Assembly: GCF_937951745.1 (NCBI RefSeq)
Contig: NZ_CALFBQ010000014.1
Span: 50,709 to 114,708, forward strand
Reading direction: 5' to 3'
From: an uncultured Chloroflexus sp.
Lineage (GTDB): Bacteria; Chloroflexota; Chloroflexia; Chloroflexales; Chloroflexaceae
Length of the DNA stretch: 64,000 bases
The notes beneath the pieces are model-generated. The model had not been told where the DNA came from. It worked only from the letters and a program-made list of their open reading frames with translations, and searched no databases. Both the position numbers and the translations under genes were made by a program. This document shows positions 17,660 through 26,312 of this stretch, one piece after another (positions within the stretch are counted from its first letter, which is position 1; each line of letters starts with the position of its first letter).

Positions 17660-18484
17660 GTGACCTTCCGTATACTCCATATCTCAGACATCCATACCGG
17701 CCCGCCCTTTAACCCTGCCGCTGCCGAACACCTAATCACCAATGCGCACGCGCTCAAGCCCGATCTGGTGGTGATTTCAGGCGATTTTGTGCAGCGGGCT
17801 GACTTTGCGTCGCAGTGGCGCGCGGCCCGCACTCTGCGCGAGCGCCTGCCCCAACCGCAACTGGTGGTACCCGGCAATCACGATGTCCCTCTCTTTCTCT
17901 TGCACGAGCGCCTGTTTGCCCCGTTGCGCCGCTATCGCCAGCAGATCTCGCCCGACCTCAATCCCGTTTTTACCGCCCCCGGCATTGCCGTTGTCGGCGC
18001 ATGCACGGCCCACGGCCTCACAGTTGACGGCGGCAAGCTGTATCCTTCCCAGATCGCTGCGCTGCGCGAGCGATTAGCCCGCTTCGGCCCCGATGTCTAC
18101 AAAATCGTGGTCTGGCACCATCCGCCCGCGCTACCGCCTACCTACCGGCGCAAGCGCGTTACCATCACCAACGCTGCCGAAGCAATCGGGCTGCTTGATG
18201 AGTTCGCAGTTGATGTGCTGCTCTGCGGCCATCTGCATATCAGTTTCACCGGCAACACCCGCGACATCCTGCCCGATTTACGCCACGGTACCTACATCGT
18301 GCAGAGCGGTACCACCACCTCGCGGCGTGGCTATGGCGCCGAGCACGGCGCTAATACGTGCAACCTGATTACGATCGAAGCTAACGGCGCGCGGGTGCAA
18401 CATCTGCGCCTCGATCAAAACAGCGACGGCTTTCGCTCGGTGGCCGAACATTGGTTGCCGCGGCGGGGTGTGGCGGTGCAGTAA
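17660..18484 (+). CDS. calcineurin-like metallophosphoesterase
   Basis: 274 residues from a GTG start with GAGGAG eight bases upstream. All five metal motifs of the family are visible: DIHTG (D-x-H), ISGDFVQ, PGNHDVP, VVWHHPP and LLCGHLHIS. The short, single-domain form resembles class III cyclic nucleotide phosphodiesterase-like enzymes (CpdA type) more than SbcD, which is longer and has a capping domain; either is possible. If it hydrolyses cAMP it would match the cyclases and cNMP-binding protein elsewhere in the window, an inference. It forms a unit with the 46-residue membrane protein in front. Confidence 0.85.
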   Translation: MTFRILHISDIHTGPPFNPAAAEHLITNAHALKPDLVVISGDFVQRADFASQWRAARTLRERLPQPQLVVPGNHDVPLFLLHERLFAPLRRYRQQISPDLNPVFTAPGIAVVGACTAHGLTVDGGKLYPSQIAALRERLARFGPDVYKIVVWHHPPALPPTYRRKRVTITNAAEAIGLLDEFAVDVLLCGHLHISFTGNTRDILPDLRHGTYIVQSGTTTSRRGYGAEHGANTCNLITIEANGARVQHLRLDQNSDGFRSVAEHWLPRRGVAVQ

Positions 18485-18534
18485 TGGCTTCAAGCTACGT
18501 GTAAGTGCTCGTTGGCTGCCAGCACGTAGGTGCG

Positions 18535-19218
18535 CTAAAACTGGCTCAACCCGCGCGCAATCGCCAGTGCCTCTTGGGCAAATCGTTGCACGTTAGCGCC
18601 AGCATCCAACTCGCCAACCTGATAACAAATCAGCCGCTGGCCATTGCCTTCGATATACCAACCACGATGATGGGCTAACACATTCAGCTTCTGATGGGTG
18701 AAAAACTAGCGCACCTGATCCTCATTGCTCCCCCGCAACAGATATGCCTTCGAGAAATCGGGATGGTGCGGAATATTGGTTTAGAGAAAGAGCTGCTTGA
18801 TCTGATTGCAGATCCCTTCTGGCCGCAGAAAAAACGCCGGCGAGCGCAGGTGTTCCGCCTCGAACAACAGCACCGTTTGGCGATAAAACCGATCTGTAGA
18901 GCGGTAGATTTCTGGATCACGCCACTCTACATGAGGCACCGCGGTATATTCGCAGGTTGTTGCCTGCCCGCCAGCGACCACAAACGATACCCTCGGCCAC
19001 GAAACCGCGCCGCGATCGCCAATCCGGCTGAGCGCAAATTGCGACAGATCCGGCGCCACTTCCCGATCACGCAGCACAAAGCCCATGTGCATCACCGCCT
19101 GCCGGATCTCCTGCCGCCGCTTCCGATCGCGCTGCTGTGACCACCGCCTCATGCCAATGCCGATCACCACCGCCAGCGCCAAACCTCCCAACGTCCACAC
19201 CAGTTCGTTGCTGCCCAT
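18535..19218 (-). pseudogene. membrane-anchored protein of unknown function broken by two in-frame stops
   Basis: From ATG 19218 (AGAGGGGG just upstream) the frame encodes a membrane helix (LGGLALAVVIGIGM), a basic linker and a soluble domain, and stops at TAA after NQIKQLFL. Without any frame change it goes on as TNIPHHPDFSKAYLLRG, meets TAG, and continues as FFTHQKLNVLAHHRG and GWYIEGNGQRLICYQVG to a natural end at 18535. The downstream part has normal protein composition and codon use, so the original protein had about 227 residues. Both stops are one C-to-T step from Gln codons. I see a recent pseudogene; stop read-through is less likely. The family is not recognised. Confidence 0.6.
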
Positions 19219-19326
19219 AACCCCCTCTGCTACGCATTGTGGCTCGACTCTCGGTTCGATTGCAGCGCAGCAGCGGGTCAAGCAACGAGTCTGTTTCTTT
19301 ATTCAGTGTAAAAAATGGTCTATCGT

Positions 19327-20229
19327 TTACCACTGCACCCCGGCAAACAGATCATCTTCGCGCACATCACCCTCCACCGGCGGGTAGGCGCGCATAAAGG
19401 TGTCGGCGCTGCCAAGCAGGCCCAACACCTTGCTGAGTGGGCCACGGGCTAGCGGCCCACCTGCGCCCTGACTCACATGGGCTAGCGCCGCCGCCCGCGC
19501 CTGCTCGCGCACGGCGGTGGTGTCAATGCGGGCATGGGTGGGAAACTCGACCTCGGCCAGATTGGTCAGATCGATGTCGCGATTGCGGCCAAAGGCGCGT
19601 GGATCGCGGCCAAAAAGCGGCATTAACCGCACCAGCCAGCGCAATAACTGGCGCGAGAAGGTGGTGTAGTAGAGTTTTTGCGGCGCATACGGTGGCCCTG
19701 CTTCCGGCCATGCCGCCGGATCGCCGGCGGCATGAAAGGCGGCGACCGTCGCTTCATGGATCGCAATGTGGTCAGGATGGCGGTAGCCGCCGATTGGATC
19801 GAAAGTGATCACCACCTGCGGGCGCAAGCGCCGGATGTGACGCACCACCTGCACCACCACCTGTTCACGCGGTTGGTTGATCAACGCCGCCGGATGGCGG
19901 TTCGCTTCGGTGCCGGGCATACCCGAATCGCGATAGCCTAGCAGGGTCACGCTGCTCAACCCCAACGCCTCAGCGGCGCGCAGTAACTCGGCGCGGCGCA
20001 GCGCCACCACCGACTGGTAACCGTTGAGCAAGGCCGCATCGACGGTGCCCTCTTCGCCGCCAGTTGCGCAAATTAAATGGACTGCCACCCCCGACCACGC
20101 ATAGCGGGCCAAGGTGCCTCCCGGCCCAAAGCTCTCGTCGTCAGGGTGGGCAAAAACCGCCAGCAGCACCGGGCGCGCGCCGGGCACCGCCGTGGGGCGG
20201 AGGATGATGGTTTCTTCGTTTGGTACCAT
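19327..20229 (-). CDS. PIG-L/LmbE-family deacetylase
   Basis: 300 residues. The zinc site of the family is clear: FAHPDDESFGPGG near the N-terminus and the second element HPDHIAIHEAT in the middle, with ATGGEEGTVD between. PIG-L-type enzymes remove N-acetyl groups from GlcNAc conjugates (for example in mycothiol or bacillithiol synthesis, MshB/BshB) and from other substrates. No thiol-biosynthesis genes are beside it, so the substrate remains open. It is divergent from proC. The start at 20229 is the first plausible ATG. Confidence 0.9.
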   Translation of the reverse strand: MVPNEETIILRPTAVPGARPVLLAVFAHPDDESFGPGGTLARYAWSGVAVHLICATGGEEGTVDAALLNGYQSVVALRRAELLRAAEALGLSSVTLLGYRDSGMPGTEANRHPAALINQPREQVVVQVVRHIRRLRPQVVITFDPIGGYRHPDHIAIHEATVAAFHAAGDPAAWPEAGPPYAPQKLYYTTFSRQLLRWLVRLMPLFGRDPRAFGRNRDIDLTNLAEVEFPTHARIDTTAVREQARAAALAHVSQGAGGPLARGPLSKVLGLLGSADTFMRAYPPVEGDVREDDLFAGVQW

Positions 20230-20536
20230 AGTGTGGTGTTTCTCTCTCTATGACACGTCGTTGTTATTGCCTAGGGGCGCACCCCTATTGTCATTGTTGC
20301 GGGGGGGCTACGCCTCCGCAGCAATTCCCGCTTTGGCGCAGATGATGCCTCAGCGGGCTTCTTTCGTGCTCGCAGGGGATGATGTCGCCTCGCTCCGCTC
20401 GGCTCGCTCTGCCCCCGCTGCTTGCACGACTCCCGCCGCAATCTTGTCATCCTCTATGGTATCATACCGCACAGAACCGTTTATGTTGCCGGTCGCGCGA
20501 TGGAACCGTGACCGGTTGCTTGCACAGGTGAGATCT
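20230..20536. other. intergenic region between divergent genes
   Basis: About 300 bases between the PIG-L deacetylase (-) and proC (+). It contains GC-rich repeat-like text (CGCCTCGCTCCGCTCGGCTCG) related to the GCAATGAC/GATTGCTTCG elements elsewhere, and no convincing gene. A clean promoter was not found for either side. Confidence 0.4.
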
Positions 20537-21355
20537 ATGCTCTCTGACTTGCCAATTGCCGTGATCGGCGCCGGTGCGATGGGTGAAGCCATTATCGGTG
20601 GTTTATTGCGCAACGAGTTGGTCGCCGCCGATCAGATTCTCGCTAGCCACCCCCGCGAAGAGCGGCGGCGCGACCTCGCGCACCGCTACCACATTCACAC
20701 TACCCACGACAATCTCGAAGCGGCCAAGTGGGGCCGGGTGGTGATCTTTGCCGTCAAACCCCAGCAGTTGCGGCGGGTGTTGCCGCCGCTGCGCGGTGCG
20801 ATCCGCGATGAGGATTTGGTGATTTCGGTGATCGCTGGCGCGACGATCGCCGCCTTCGCCGAGGCGCTCGACCACTTGGCAGTGGTGCGCAGTATGCCGA
20901 ATACCCCTGCCCAGATTGGCTGCGGCATGACAGTATGGACGGCGGCGCCTGCTGTGACTGAACGCCAGCGCAGTTGGGCGGCGACGGTGCTGGGTGCGTT
21001 GGGACGCGAGCTGTACGTCGATAACGAGACCTATCTCGATATGGCGACGGCCATTAACGGCACCGGCCCGGCTTATGTCTTTTTGATGATGGAAGCAATG
21101 ATCGACGCTGGCGTCCATCTCGGTTTGTCGCGCCGCATTGCCGAAGAGCTGGTGCAACAGACAATGCTCGGCTCGGTGCAGTATGCAATACAGAGCGGGA
21201 TGCATCCGGCCCAATTGCGCAATGCAGTGACGTCTCCCGGCGGCACCAGCGCCGCTGCACTGAGCGAACTCGAACGCGGCGGCTTGCGCACCGTGCTGGC
21301 CGATGCGATCTGGGCCGCGTATCGCCGTTCGGTGGAACTAGGAAGGCAGGGGTAG
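20537..21355 (+). CDS. proC: pyrroline-5-carboxylate reductase
   Basis: 272 residues from ATG 20537 (AGGTGA upstream); the frame is open much further upstream but that part crosses the repeat-rich gap and the divergent gene. The Rossmann start IAVIGAGAMGEAIIGGLL, the VKPQQ motif and the C-terminal signature (TSPGGTSAAALSELERGG) are diagnostic of ProC, which reduces 1-pyrroline-5-carboxylate to proline with NAD(P)H, the last step of proline synthesis. proA and proB are not nearby. The next gene starts directly after its stop, so they are co-transcribed. Confidence 0.96.
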   Translation: MLSDLPIAVIGAGAMGEAIIGGLLRNELVAADQILASHPREERRRDLAHRYHIHTTHDNLEAAKWGRVVIFAVKPQQLRRVLPPLRGAIRDEDLVISVIAGATIAAFAEALDHLAVVRSMPNTPAQIGCGMTVWTAAPAVTERQRSWAATVLGALGRELYVDNETYLDMATAINGTGPAYVFLMMEAMIDAGVHLGLSRRIAEELVQQTMLGSVQYAIQSGMHPAQLRNAVTSPGGTSAAALSELERGGLRTVLADAIWAAYRRSVELGRQG

Positions 21356-22129
21356 ATGGCGATCAGGTATGCGCGCGCACGGTTGACGACCGAAGACGAC
21401 CGTCGTTACCAAGCTCACGTCGAGAAGTTTAAGCTGCAACGCAAGAACCAGAAGGCGATCCGTCCGCCACGCCAGCGCGATATCTTTGGCGGGCAGGCCG
21501 AAGCGGTGTTACGCGATTGGCTGGCGGGCCAGTTGCCGCTCGACGAGCGGCGCATTCTCGAATACGAAGAGCGTCGCCACCGCACGGCGCAGATCAAGTA
21601 TCGCGAACTCGACGCTTTGGCGATTACCGATGGCGTGGCGTGGGTGTTTGAGATTAAAGCTAGTCGCACCGCCAGCGCCATTCGCCGTGCCGTCGCCCAA
21701 CTCAACGAAACGCGCCAGATTCTGCACCTGCTCTTCCACCACGTCGGGGTGACGATTTTGCTGGTGGATACTGGCATTCCCGCCGATAGCGCCGCCGCCG
21801 ACGCGCTGATGGTCAGCGACCGCCCGCCACCTCGCCGACCCGAACCGCTTGAGGAAGTGTTGACGGCGTTGCCGCAAGTGCAGCGGATTGAAGATTTGGC
21901 TGCGCGTTCAGCGAGTGACGATCGGGTGAATCTGATGCTGTTTCGCGTTGATGACATCATTGCACTGGCCGGCGCCGAGAATCTGGCGCTCAATTGGGAA
22001 GAGGACGATCTCTACGACGAGGCAGATGATGAACCGCCGCCGGAGGCGACCCTGTTTGCCAGCAGCGGCGATGATGAAGACGATGATAACCCGCTCGCTG
22101 CCGCGTTGCACAAGGCCGGGTTGAAGTAA
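21356..22129 (+). CDS. putative PD-(D/E)XK-fold nuclease-like protein
   Basis: 257 residues; the ATG touches the stop of proC (TAGATG), so translation is coupled. The central segment RELDALAITDGVAWVFEIKA gives a D86 - 12 residues - E99-I-K101 pattern, the core of PD-(D/E)XK nucleases (Holliday-junction resolvase, restriction and RecB-like families), preceded by an Arg/Lys-rich N-terminus and followed by a strongly acidic C-terminal tail (EEDDLYDEADDE; GDDEDDD). I cannot assign a named subfamily, and the fold call rests on this motif alone. The acidic tail could mimic nucleic acid or bind a basic partner. Its tie to proC looks like an accident of transcription. Confidence 0.55.
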   Translation: MAIRYARARLTTEDDRRYQAHVEKFKLQRKNQKAIRPPRQRDIFGGQAEAVLRDWLAGQLPLDERRILEYEERRHRTAQIKYRELDALAITDGVAWVFEIKASRTASAIRRAVAQLNETRQILHLLFHHVGVTILLVDTGIPADSAAADALMVSDRPPPRRPEPLEEVLTALPQVQRIEDLAARSASDDRVNLMLFRVDDIIALAGAENLALNWEEDDLYDEADDEPPPEATLFASSGDDEDDDNPLAAALHKAGLK

Positions 22130-22366
22130 CGGCGTCGTAGAGCCGGACGACTGTCCGGTGCCACAGAGACGCAGAGGATTCAAACGCAAAGACGCGAAGG
22201 ACGCAGAGGGTTTGGGGAATGTCGTCCCTACCCCAGCCTTCTCCTGCTGGATGAGGGAGTCTTCCACCTCTCACCAGCGGGGGAGGCCGCGAGGGGGCAA
22301 TTGCAAGAAAGATACGCAGCCAGCAAACAACATCCAATCTATGCTGATTAACTCCCCACCGAACCT
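22130..22366. repeat. intergenic repeats including a REP-like palindrome
   Basis: CCGGAC-GACT-GTCCGG hairpin at 22143-22158, then the common ACAGAGACGCAGAGG / CGCGAAGGACGCAGAGG unit, then a GGGGGAGGCC-type tract. Same vocabulary at 23770-23940, 35190-35270 and 61755-62030. No gene seen. Confidence 0.6.
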
Positions 22367-23767
22367 ATGAACCAACTCCGCACCACTGCCGCCATCACCC
22401 TAGCCCGCGCCGCCGGCACTCTCTCGCGCCGTCTGCGGCTCGGCGGCGGCACCACCCTGCCCGGCCAAGTCGCCCGCTCGCTCGACCCGGCCATCTTGAC
22501 CACAATCTGCGCCGCGTTGCCCGCCGGCGTCATCCTCGTCGCCGGCACGAATGGCAAGACCACCACCAGCCGCATGCTAGCAGCCATGCTTGAGCAGACC
22601 GGCGAACCGCTCTTGCACAATCGCGCCGGCGCCAACCTGCTGCCCGGCTTAACCACGGTTGCGATTGCCGGCGCTGATTGGCGTGGCCGCCCGCGCGCAC
22701 GCCGCGCCCTGTTCGAGACCGATGAGGCAGCCCTGCCGCAAGCGATTGCCGAGACCCGACCCCGCCTCGTCGTGTTGCTCAATCTGTTCCGCGACCAGCT
22801 CGATCGCTACGGCGAGATCGACACCATCGCCAGCCACTGGCGCACAGCCTTGCAAACTCTGCCCACCACAACCACCGTGGTCTTTAATGCCGACGATCCG
22901 GCGATGGCCGCGATTGCCCGCAACCTGACCGCTCGCACCCTCGCGTTTGGATTGGAAGATAGCCGTCACGCCGCCGCCGCCGCTACCCACATCGCCGATT
23001 CGCAGTTCTGCCACGCCTGCGGCCATCGTTACGAATACCAGCATCTCTTCTACGCCCACATCGGCCACTACGCCTGCCCGCAGTGCGGCCAGCGCCGGCC
23101 TGATCCGCAGGTGGCGTTAACAGTGTTGGAACCAAAGGGGTTGGACGGCAGCGAACTGCAAATCGACCACCCTACCGGCAAGTTGAGTGTGCAGCTCCCG
23201 CTACCCGGCCTCTACAATGCGCAGAATGCGCTGGCCGCCACTGCTGCTGCCTTGGCGCTCGGCGTTGCACCGGCTGCGATCAGCGCCGCCCTCGCCGCCT
23301 TCCGGGCCGCCTTTGGCCGCATCGAGCGGATCAGCGCCGGCCCCGGCGGCCCGCCGATGCTGATTGCGCTGATTAAAAATCCGGTGGGAGCCTCAGAGAC
23401 GGTGCGCATGCTGACAACAGCGACAACGAAACCGTTGCATGTGCTGATCGCGATTAACGACCGCTTTGCCGATGGCACCGATGTGTCGTGGCTATGGGAT
23501 GCCGATTTCGAGCCGTTGGCCGGAAAGGTGGCCCGTGTCACGGTTAGCGGCACCCGTGCTGCCGATATGGCGCTGCGCCTTGATTACGCCGGCGTTGCTG
23601 CCGAGACTATGACCGTGATCGACGATCTCTCGGCAGCGCTCGATGCGGCGTTAGCGGCATTGCCCACTGGCGAAACCCTCGCCATTCTGCCGACTTACAC
23701 CGCGATGCTCGACCTGCGAGCCGAGATCACCCGCCGCGGTTGGGCCAAACCGTTCTGGGAATCCTGA
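22367..23767 (+). CDS. murT: MurT-type Mur ligase (lipid II isoglutaminyl synthase subunit)
   Basis: 466 residues. The ATP-binding loop of Mur ligases is at about 60-67 (GTNGKTTT), followed by NLFRDQLDRYGEID and VVFNADDPAMA. A four-cysteine zinc ribbon (CHACGHRYEY and YACPQCGQRRPDP) sits inside the central domain, a hallmark of MurT, and the C-terminal part matches its extra domain. MurT pairs with the glutaminase GatD to amidate the D-Glu of lipid II. The usual murT-gatD pair is absent: the gene ends in an intergenic repeat and the next gene is on the other strand, so GatD, if present, is elsewhere. Confidence 0.88.
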   Translation: MNQLRTTAAITLARAAGTLSRRLRLGGGTTLPGQVARSLDPAILTTICAALPAGVILVAGTNGKTTTSRMLAAMLEQTGEPLLHNRAGANLLPGLTTVAIAGADWRGRPRARRALFETDEAALPQAIAETRPRLVVLLNLFRDQLDRYGEIDTIASHWRTALQTLPTTTTVVFNADDPAMAAIARNLTARTLAFGLEDSRHAAAAATHIADSQFCHACGHRYEYQHLFYAHIGHYACPQCGQRRPDPQVALTVLEPKGLDGSELQIDHPTGKLSVQLPLPGLYNAQNALAATAAALALGVAPAAISAALAAFRAAFGRIERISAGPGGPPMLIALIKNPVGASETVRMLTTATTKPLHVLIAINDRFADGTDVSWLWDADFEPLAGKVARVTVSGTRAADMALRLDYAGVAAETMTVIDDLSAALDAALAALPTGETLAILPTYTAMLDLRAEITRRGWAKPFWES

Positions 23768-23940
23768 AGACCCACTAGAGCCGGACGGCTATCCGGCTCC
23801 GTAGAGAACGCTAAGGTTTTTGGAACGTGGCACAAACGAGCTAGCGGCCATCACAACAAAATTTGACTGCCCTTGGCGTTCTTCGCGCCTTGGCGTTTAA
23901 GAATCTGCGCGCCTTGGCCCCCGCTACGCCTTGGCGTTGA
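23768..23940. repeat. intergenic repeats with REP-like palindrome
   Basis: GAGCCGGA (23778-23785) and TCCGGCTC (23792-23799) form an 8-bp hairpin right after murT, followed by text like the CTTGGCGTT/CTTCGCGCC repeat. It may also act as the murT terminator. Confidence 0.55.
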
Positions 23941-25713
23941 TCACTCGCCCTCGCGCCATTCGCTGATGTTCCACGTAAACGGCGCCGTCGGATTCAGCCG
24001 CCAGCCTGCCAACCCCTGCCGGGCCACCAGCGCATCAACCCGTTGGAATAGCGGCAACACCGGCAACTCTTGCGTAAACAGTTGCTGTTGCCGGAGGTAC
24101 GCACTCTTCTGCTCTTCGGGATCGAGCGAGGTGGTCGCCATATTGATCGCCTCATTCGCCTCGAAGAAACACCAGCCGGCAAAATTATTTCCCGTCCAAT
24201 TGTTCGCTTCACTCGGCACACCTGCGCAACTCCACAACTCCCAGCCACGTGGGTGCGGCCCAGCGATCCAGCCAAACAAGGCCAATTGGAAGGTGCGCTG
24301 GTAGAGCGGGCCATCAGTGCTGTACAATTCGCTCGACGATAATTGCGCCACCTCAACCTGCACGCCCACCTGCTCCAGATCAGCCGCAATTCGTTGCGCG
24401 ACCGCTTCACGCAACGGTGAATTGGCGCTCGTCACCAACGACAACAAAATCGGCAACCCATCGTACTCGCGCCAACCATCGCCATCGGTATCGATCAGGT
24501 TCGCTTCATCGAACAAACGGCGCGCCTCGTCGGGGTTATAGGGGTAGCGGGTAATCTGATCGAGCGGCGGGTAGCCAAGTTGACCCGGCAACACCCAACT
24601 CTCCAACACCGTACTCTTGTTACCCAACAACTGCTCGACCAATTGGGGCCGGTTAATCGCATACGCAATCGCTCGCCGTACTCGAATATCCTGTAACAGC
24701 GGCACATCAAGATTAAAGTCGAGATGCTCCCAGATCGTATTTGGCGAGGTGCTAAGCTGAATCTCTCCCCGTGCAGCGCTCTGCACAAGCTGCAAGAGCA
24801 ATTCGGGCACCGGCTGTTCGATAAAGGCCAGATCAATCCCGCCGCCGCGCACCAATTCGACCAATTGCTGCGGATCTTTGCGAAAGGCCACAATAATCCG
24901 TTCAAACGGTGCCGCCGGCCCTGCGTAATGCGGATTGCGCACCAACTCGAGCGAACCGCCGTCAAAGGCGCTGACCATATACGGCCCATAGCTGACCGGC
25001 TTGCGGATAAATTCACTCTGCATCACCTGCTGCGAATCCATCTCTGCCAACACATGGCGCGGCAACGGCGTCCAAAAACTGGTCAGATAAGACGGATCGG
25101 TCACATCAGGCCGGAGCACTACCCGCGTGGTATGCTCATCGATCTGCTCGTAGCGTTCGATCATTGCCAGCCGGGTATTAGCCGCTTGACCAAGATCGAT
25201 CTGCTGGGCGAGTTCGTAAGCAAACACCGAGTCGGCTGCCGTAACCGGCGTACCATCAGACCAGCGCAACGCAGGATTCCAGTGGAAAGTGACGCTCACC
25301 TGCGTCACCTCATCGGTCGTCTCGGTCGGCGTTTCACTGATTTGCCCCAACGCATCGCGGAAGACGGTGACCGTCGCCGTCACCACATCGCCGTTGGCAA
25401 AATCAGGCACCCGCGTCAACACGCCGGTCGTTTGCAAAGTGAAATCAACCGGCAACAACGGCGCGGGAAAGAGTAATTCAGTTAATGCGCCGGTGATGCG
25501 TTCGTCAGTCGGGGTGCTGTGGTAAGGGAACAGATCGGGTGGCTCATTCACCAACCCGATACGTAACACCTGTTCGCGTACAGTGGTGGGAGTAGTTTGG
25601 AGAATGGACATCGCTGCTGGGGCAGTTGGCGTCGGTTCATTAACCCGCACTTCACAGCCAGCAACGAGCACAAATGCAAACAGGGCCGTGAGGAAGAATA
25701 TGAAACGCTTCAT
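23941..25713 (-). CDS. ABC-type peptide/nickel-family substrate-binding lipoprotein
   Basis: 590 residues from ATG 25713. The N-terminus is a lipoprotein signal (MKRFIFFLTALFAFVLVAGC) with lipobox ending at Cys20, then a Pro/Thr-rich linker and a family 5 solute-binding domain (LRWSDGTPVTAADSVFAYEL, VRRAIAYAINRPQLVEQLLG, FQLALFGWIAGPHPRGWELW). Such lipoproteins collect oligopeptides, nickel or sugars on the outer membrane-facing side and hand them to an ABC permease. No permease or ATPase gene is adjacent, so it is an orphan binding protein; ligand unknown. A longer in-frame start at 25857 lies in repeat sequence and is not credible. Confidence 0.9.
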   Translation of the reverse strand: MKRFIFFLTALFAFVLVAGCEVRVNEPTPTAPAAMSILQTTPTTVREQVLRIGLVNEPPDLFPYHSTPTDERITGALTELLFPAPLLPVDFTLQTTGVLTRVPDFANGDVVTATVTVFRDALGQISETPTETTDEVTQVSVTFHWNPALRWSDGTPVTAADSVFAYELAQQIDLGQAANTRLAMIERYEQIDEHTTRVVLRPDVTDPSYLTSFWTPLPRHVLAEMDSQQVMQSEFIRKPVSYGPYMVSAFDGGSLELVRNPHYAGPAAPFERIIVAFRKDPQQLVELVRGGGIDLAFIEQPVPELLLQLVQSAARGEIQLSTSPNTIWEHLDFNLDVPLLQDIRVRRAIAYAINRPQLVEQLLGNKSTVLESWVLPGQLGYPPLDQITRYPYNPDEARRLFDEANLIDTDGDGWREYDGLPILLSLVTSANSPLREAVAQRIAADLEQVGVQVEVAQLSSSELYSTDGPLYQRTFQLALFGWIAGPHPRGWELWSCAGVPSEANNWTGNNFAGWCFFEANEAINMATTSLDPEEQKSAYLRQQQLFTQELPVLPLFQRVDALVARQGLAGWRLNPTAPFTWNISEWREGE

Positions 25714-26312
25714 GGCGAGTACTTTACGGTTGATTGATAAGCTAACGTGTAGTAAAAGGCAAGGCCTCAGCGGGTTCCTCCCGCGCTCGCGGGGGATTGC
25801 TGCGCCGCCGCAGCCGACTCGCAACGACAAGCGGAGCGTGGTATGGCGTGCGGACATTCCACTGCCGCCGTCCAGCGCCTTCGTGATATGCGGCAGTATA
25901 ACTGCCGCACTCCACAGATTGGGCGTATCGCACCTGTGCAGTCATTGTTTCGGCGCAAGCTATCCTGCAAAGCTGTTCCGCCTGCCCTCGCGGGGGATTG
26001 CTGCGCCTCGCTATGCTCGGCTCGCAATGACAAGCGAACAACGATGGCGCTCCCACCTTTTCATTGCGAGGGGGCGCAGTCCCCGAAGCAATCTCTCGCT
26101 TCAACGCGGGCCATGCCTCAGCGGGATCCTTCGCACAGGAAGTTGTTTCGCCGCTAAGGGTGAGTTCACAATGACTGGCGGAGCATTGTATAAAGTGTGA
26201 ACGCTCCACTGCTGCCATCCAGAGCTATGGTGCTATGCGGGAGTATGACTGCCGCACTCCATAGATTGCACCAGCCTGTGATACAAACGAGCGTACCTTT
26301 TTACGCGCAATT
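25714..26312. repeat. 600-bp repeat cluster
   Basis: No gene seen. Contains palindromes TGCGGCAGT-ATA-ACTGCCGCA (25889-25909) and TGCGGGAGT-ATG-ACTGCCGCA (26236-26256), and an element with GATTGCTGCG (25996), CTCGCAATGAC (26021-26031), CATTGCGAG (26062-26070) and CGAAGCAATC (26084-26093). These are the same two families as at 17231-17487, in a nested or tandem arrangement. Confidence 0.65.

Noticed and set aside
17660..18484. SbcD as partner of the SbcC-like gene
   Set aside because: All phosphoesterase motifs are there but it is short, lacks a visible capping domain and is separated from sbcC by repeats; left as general metallophosphoesterase.
18781..18783. stop-codon recoding (selenocysteine/pyrrolysine-like)
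   Set aside because: Two different stop codons, neither UGA, and no sign of a recoding element; nonsense mutation is simpler.
25740..26280. CRISPR array
   Set aside because: Repeats are palindromic, unequally spaced and of several families; no regular spacer pattern.
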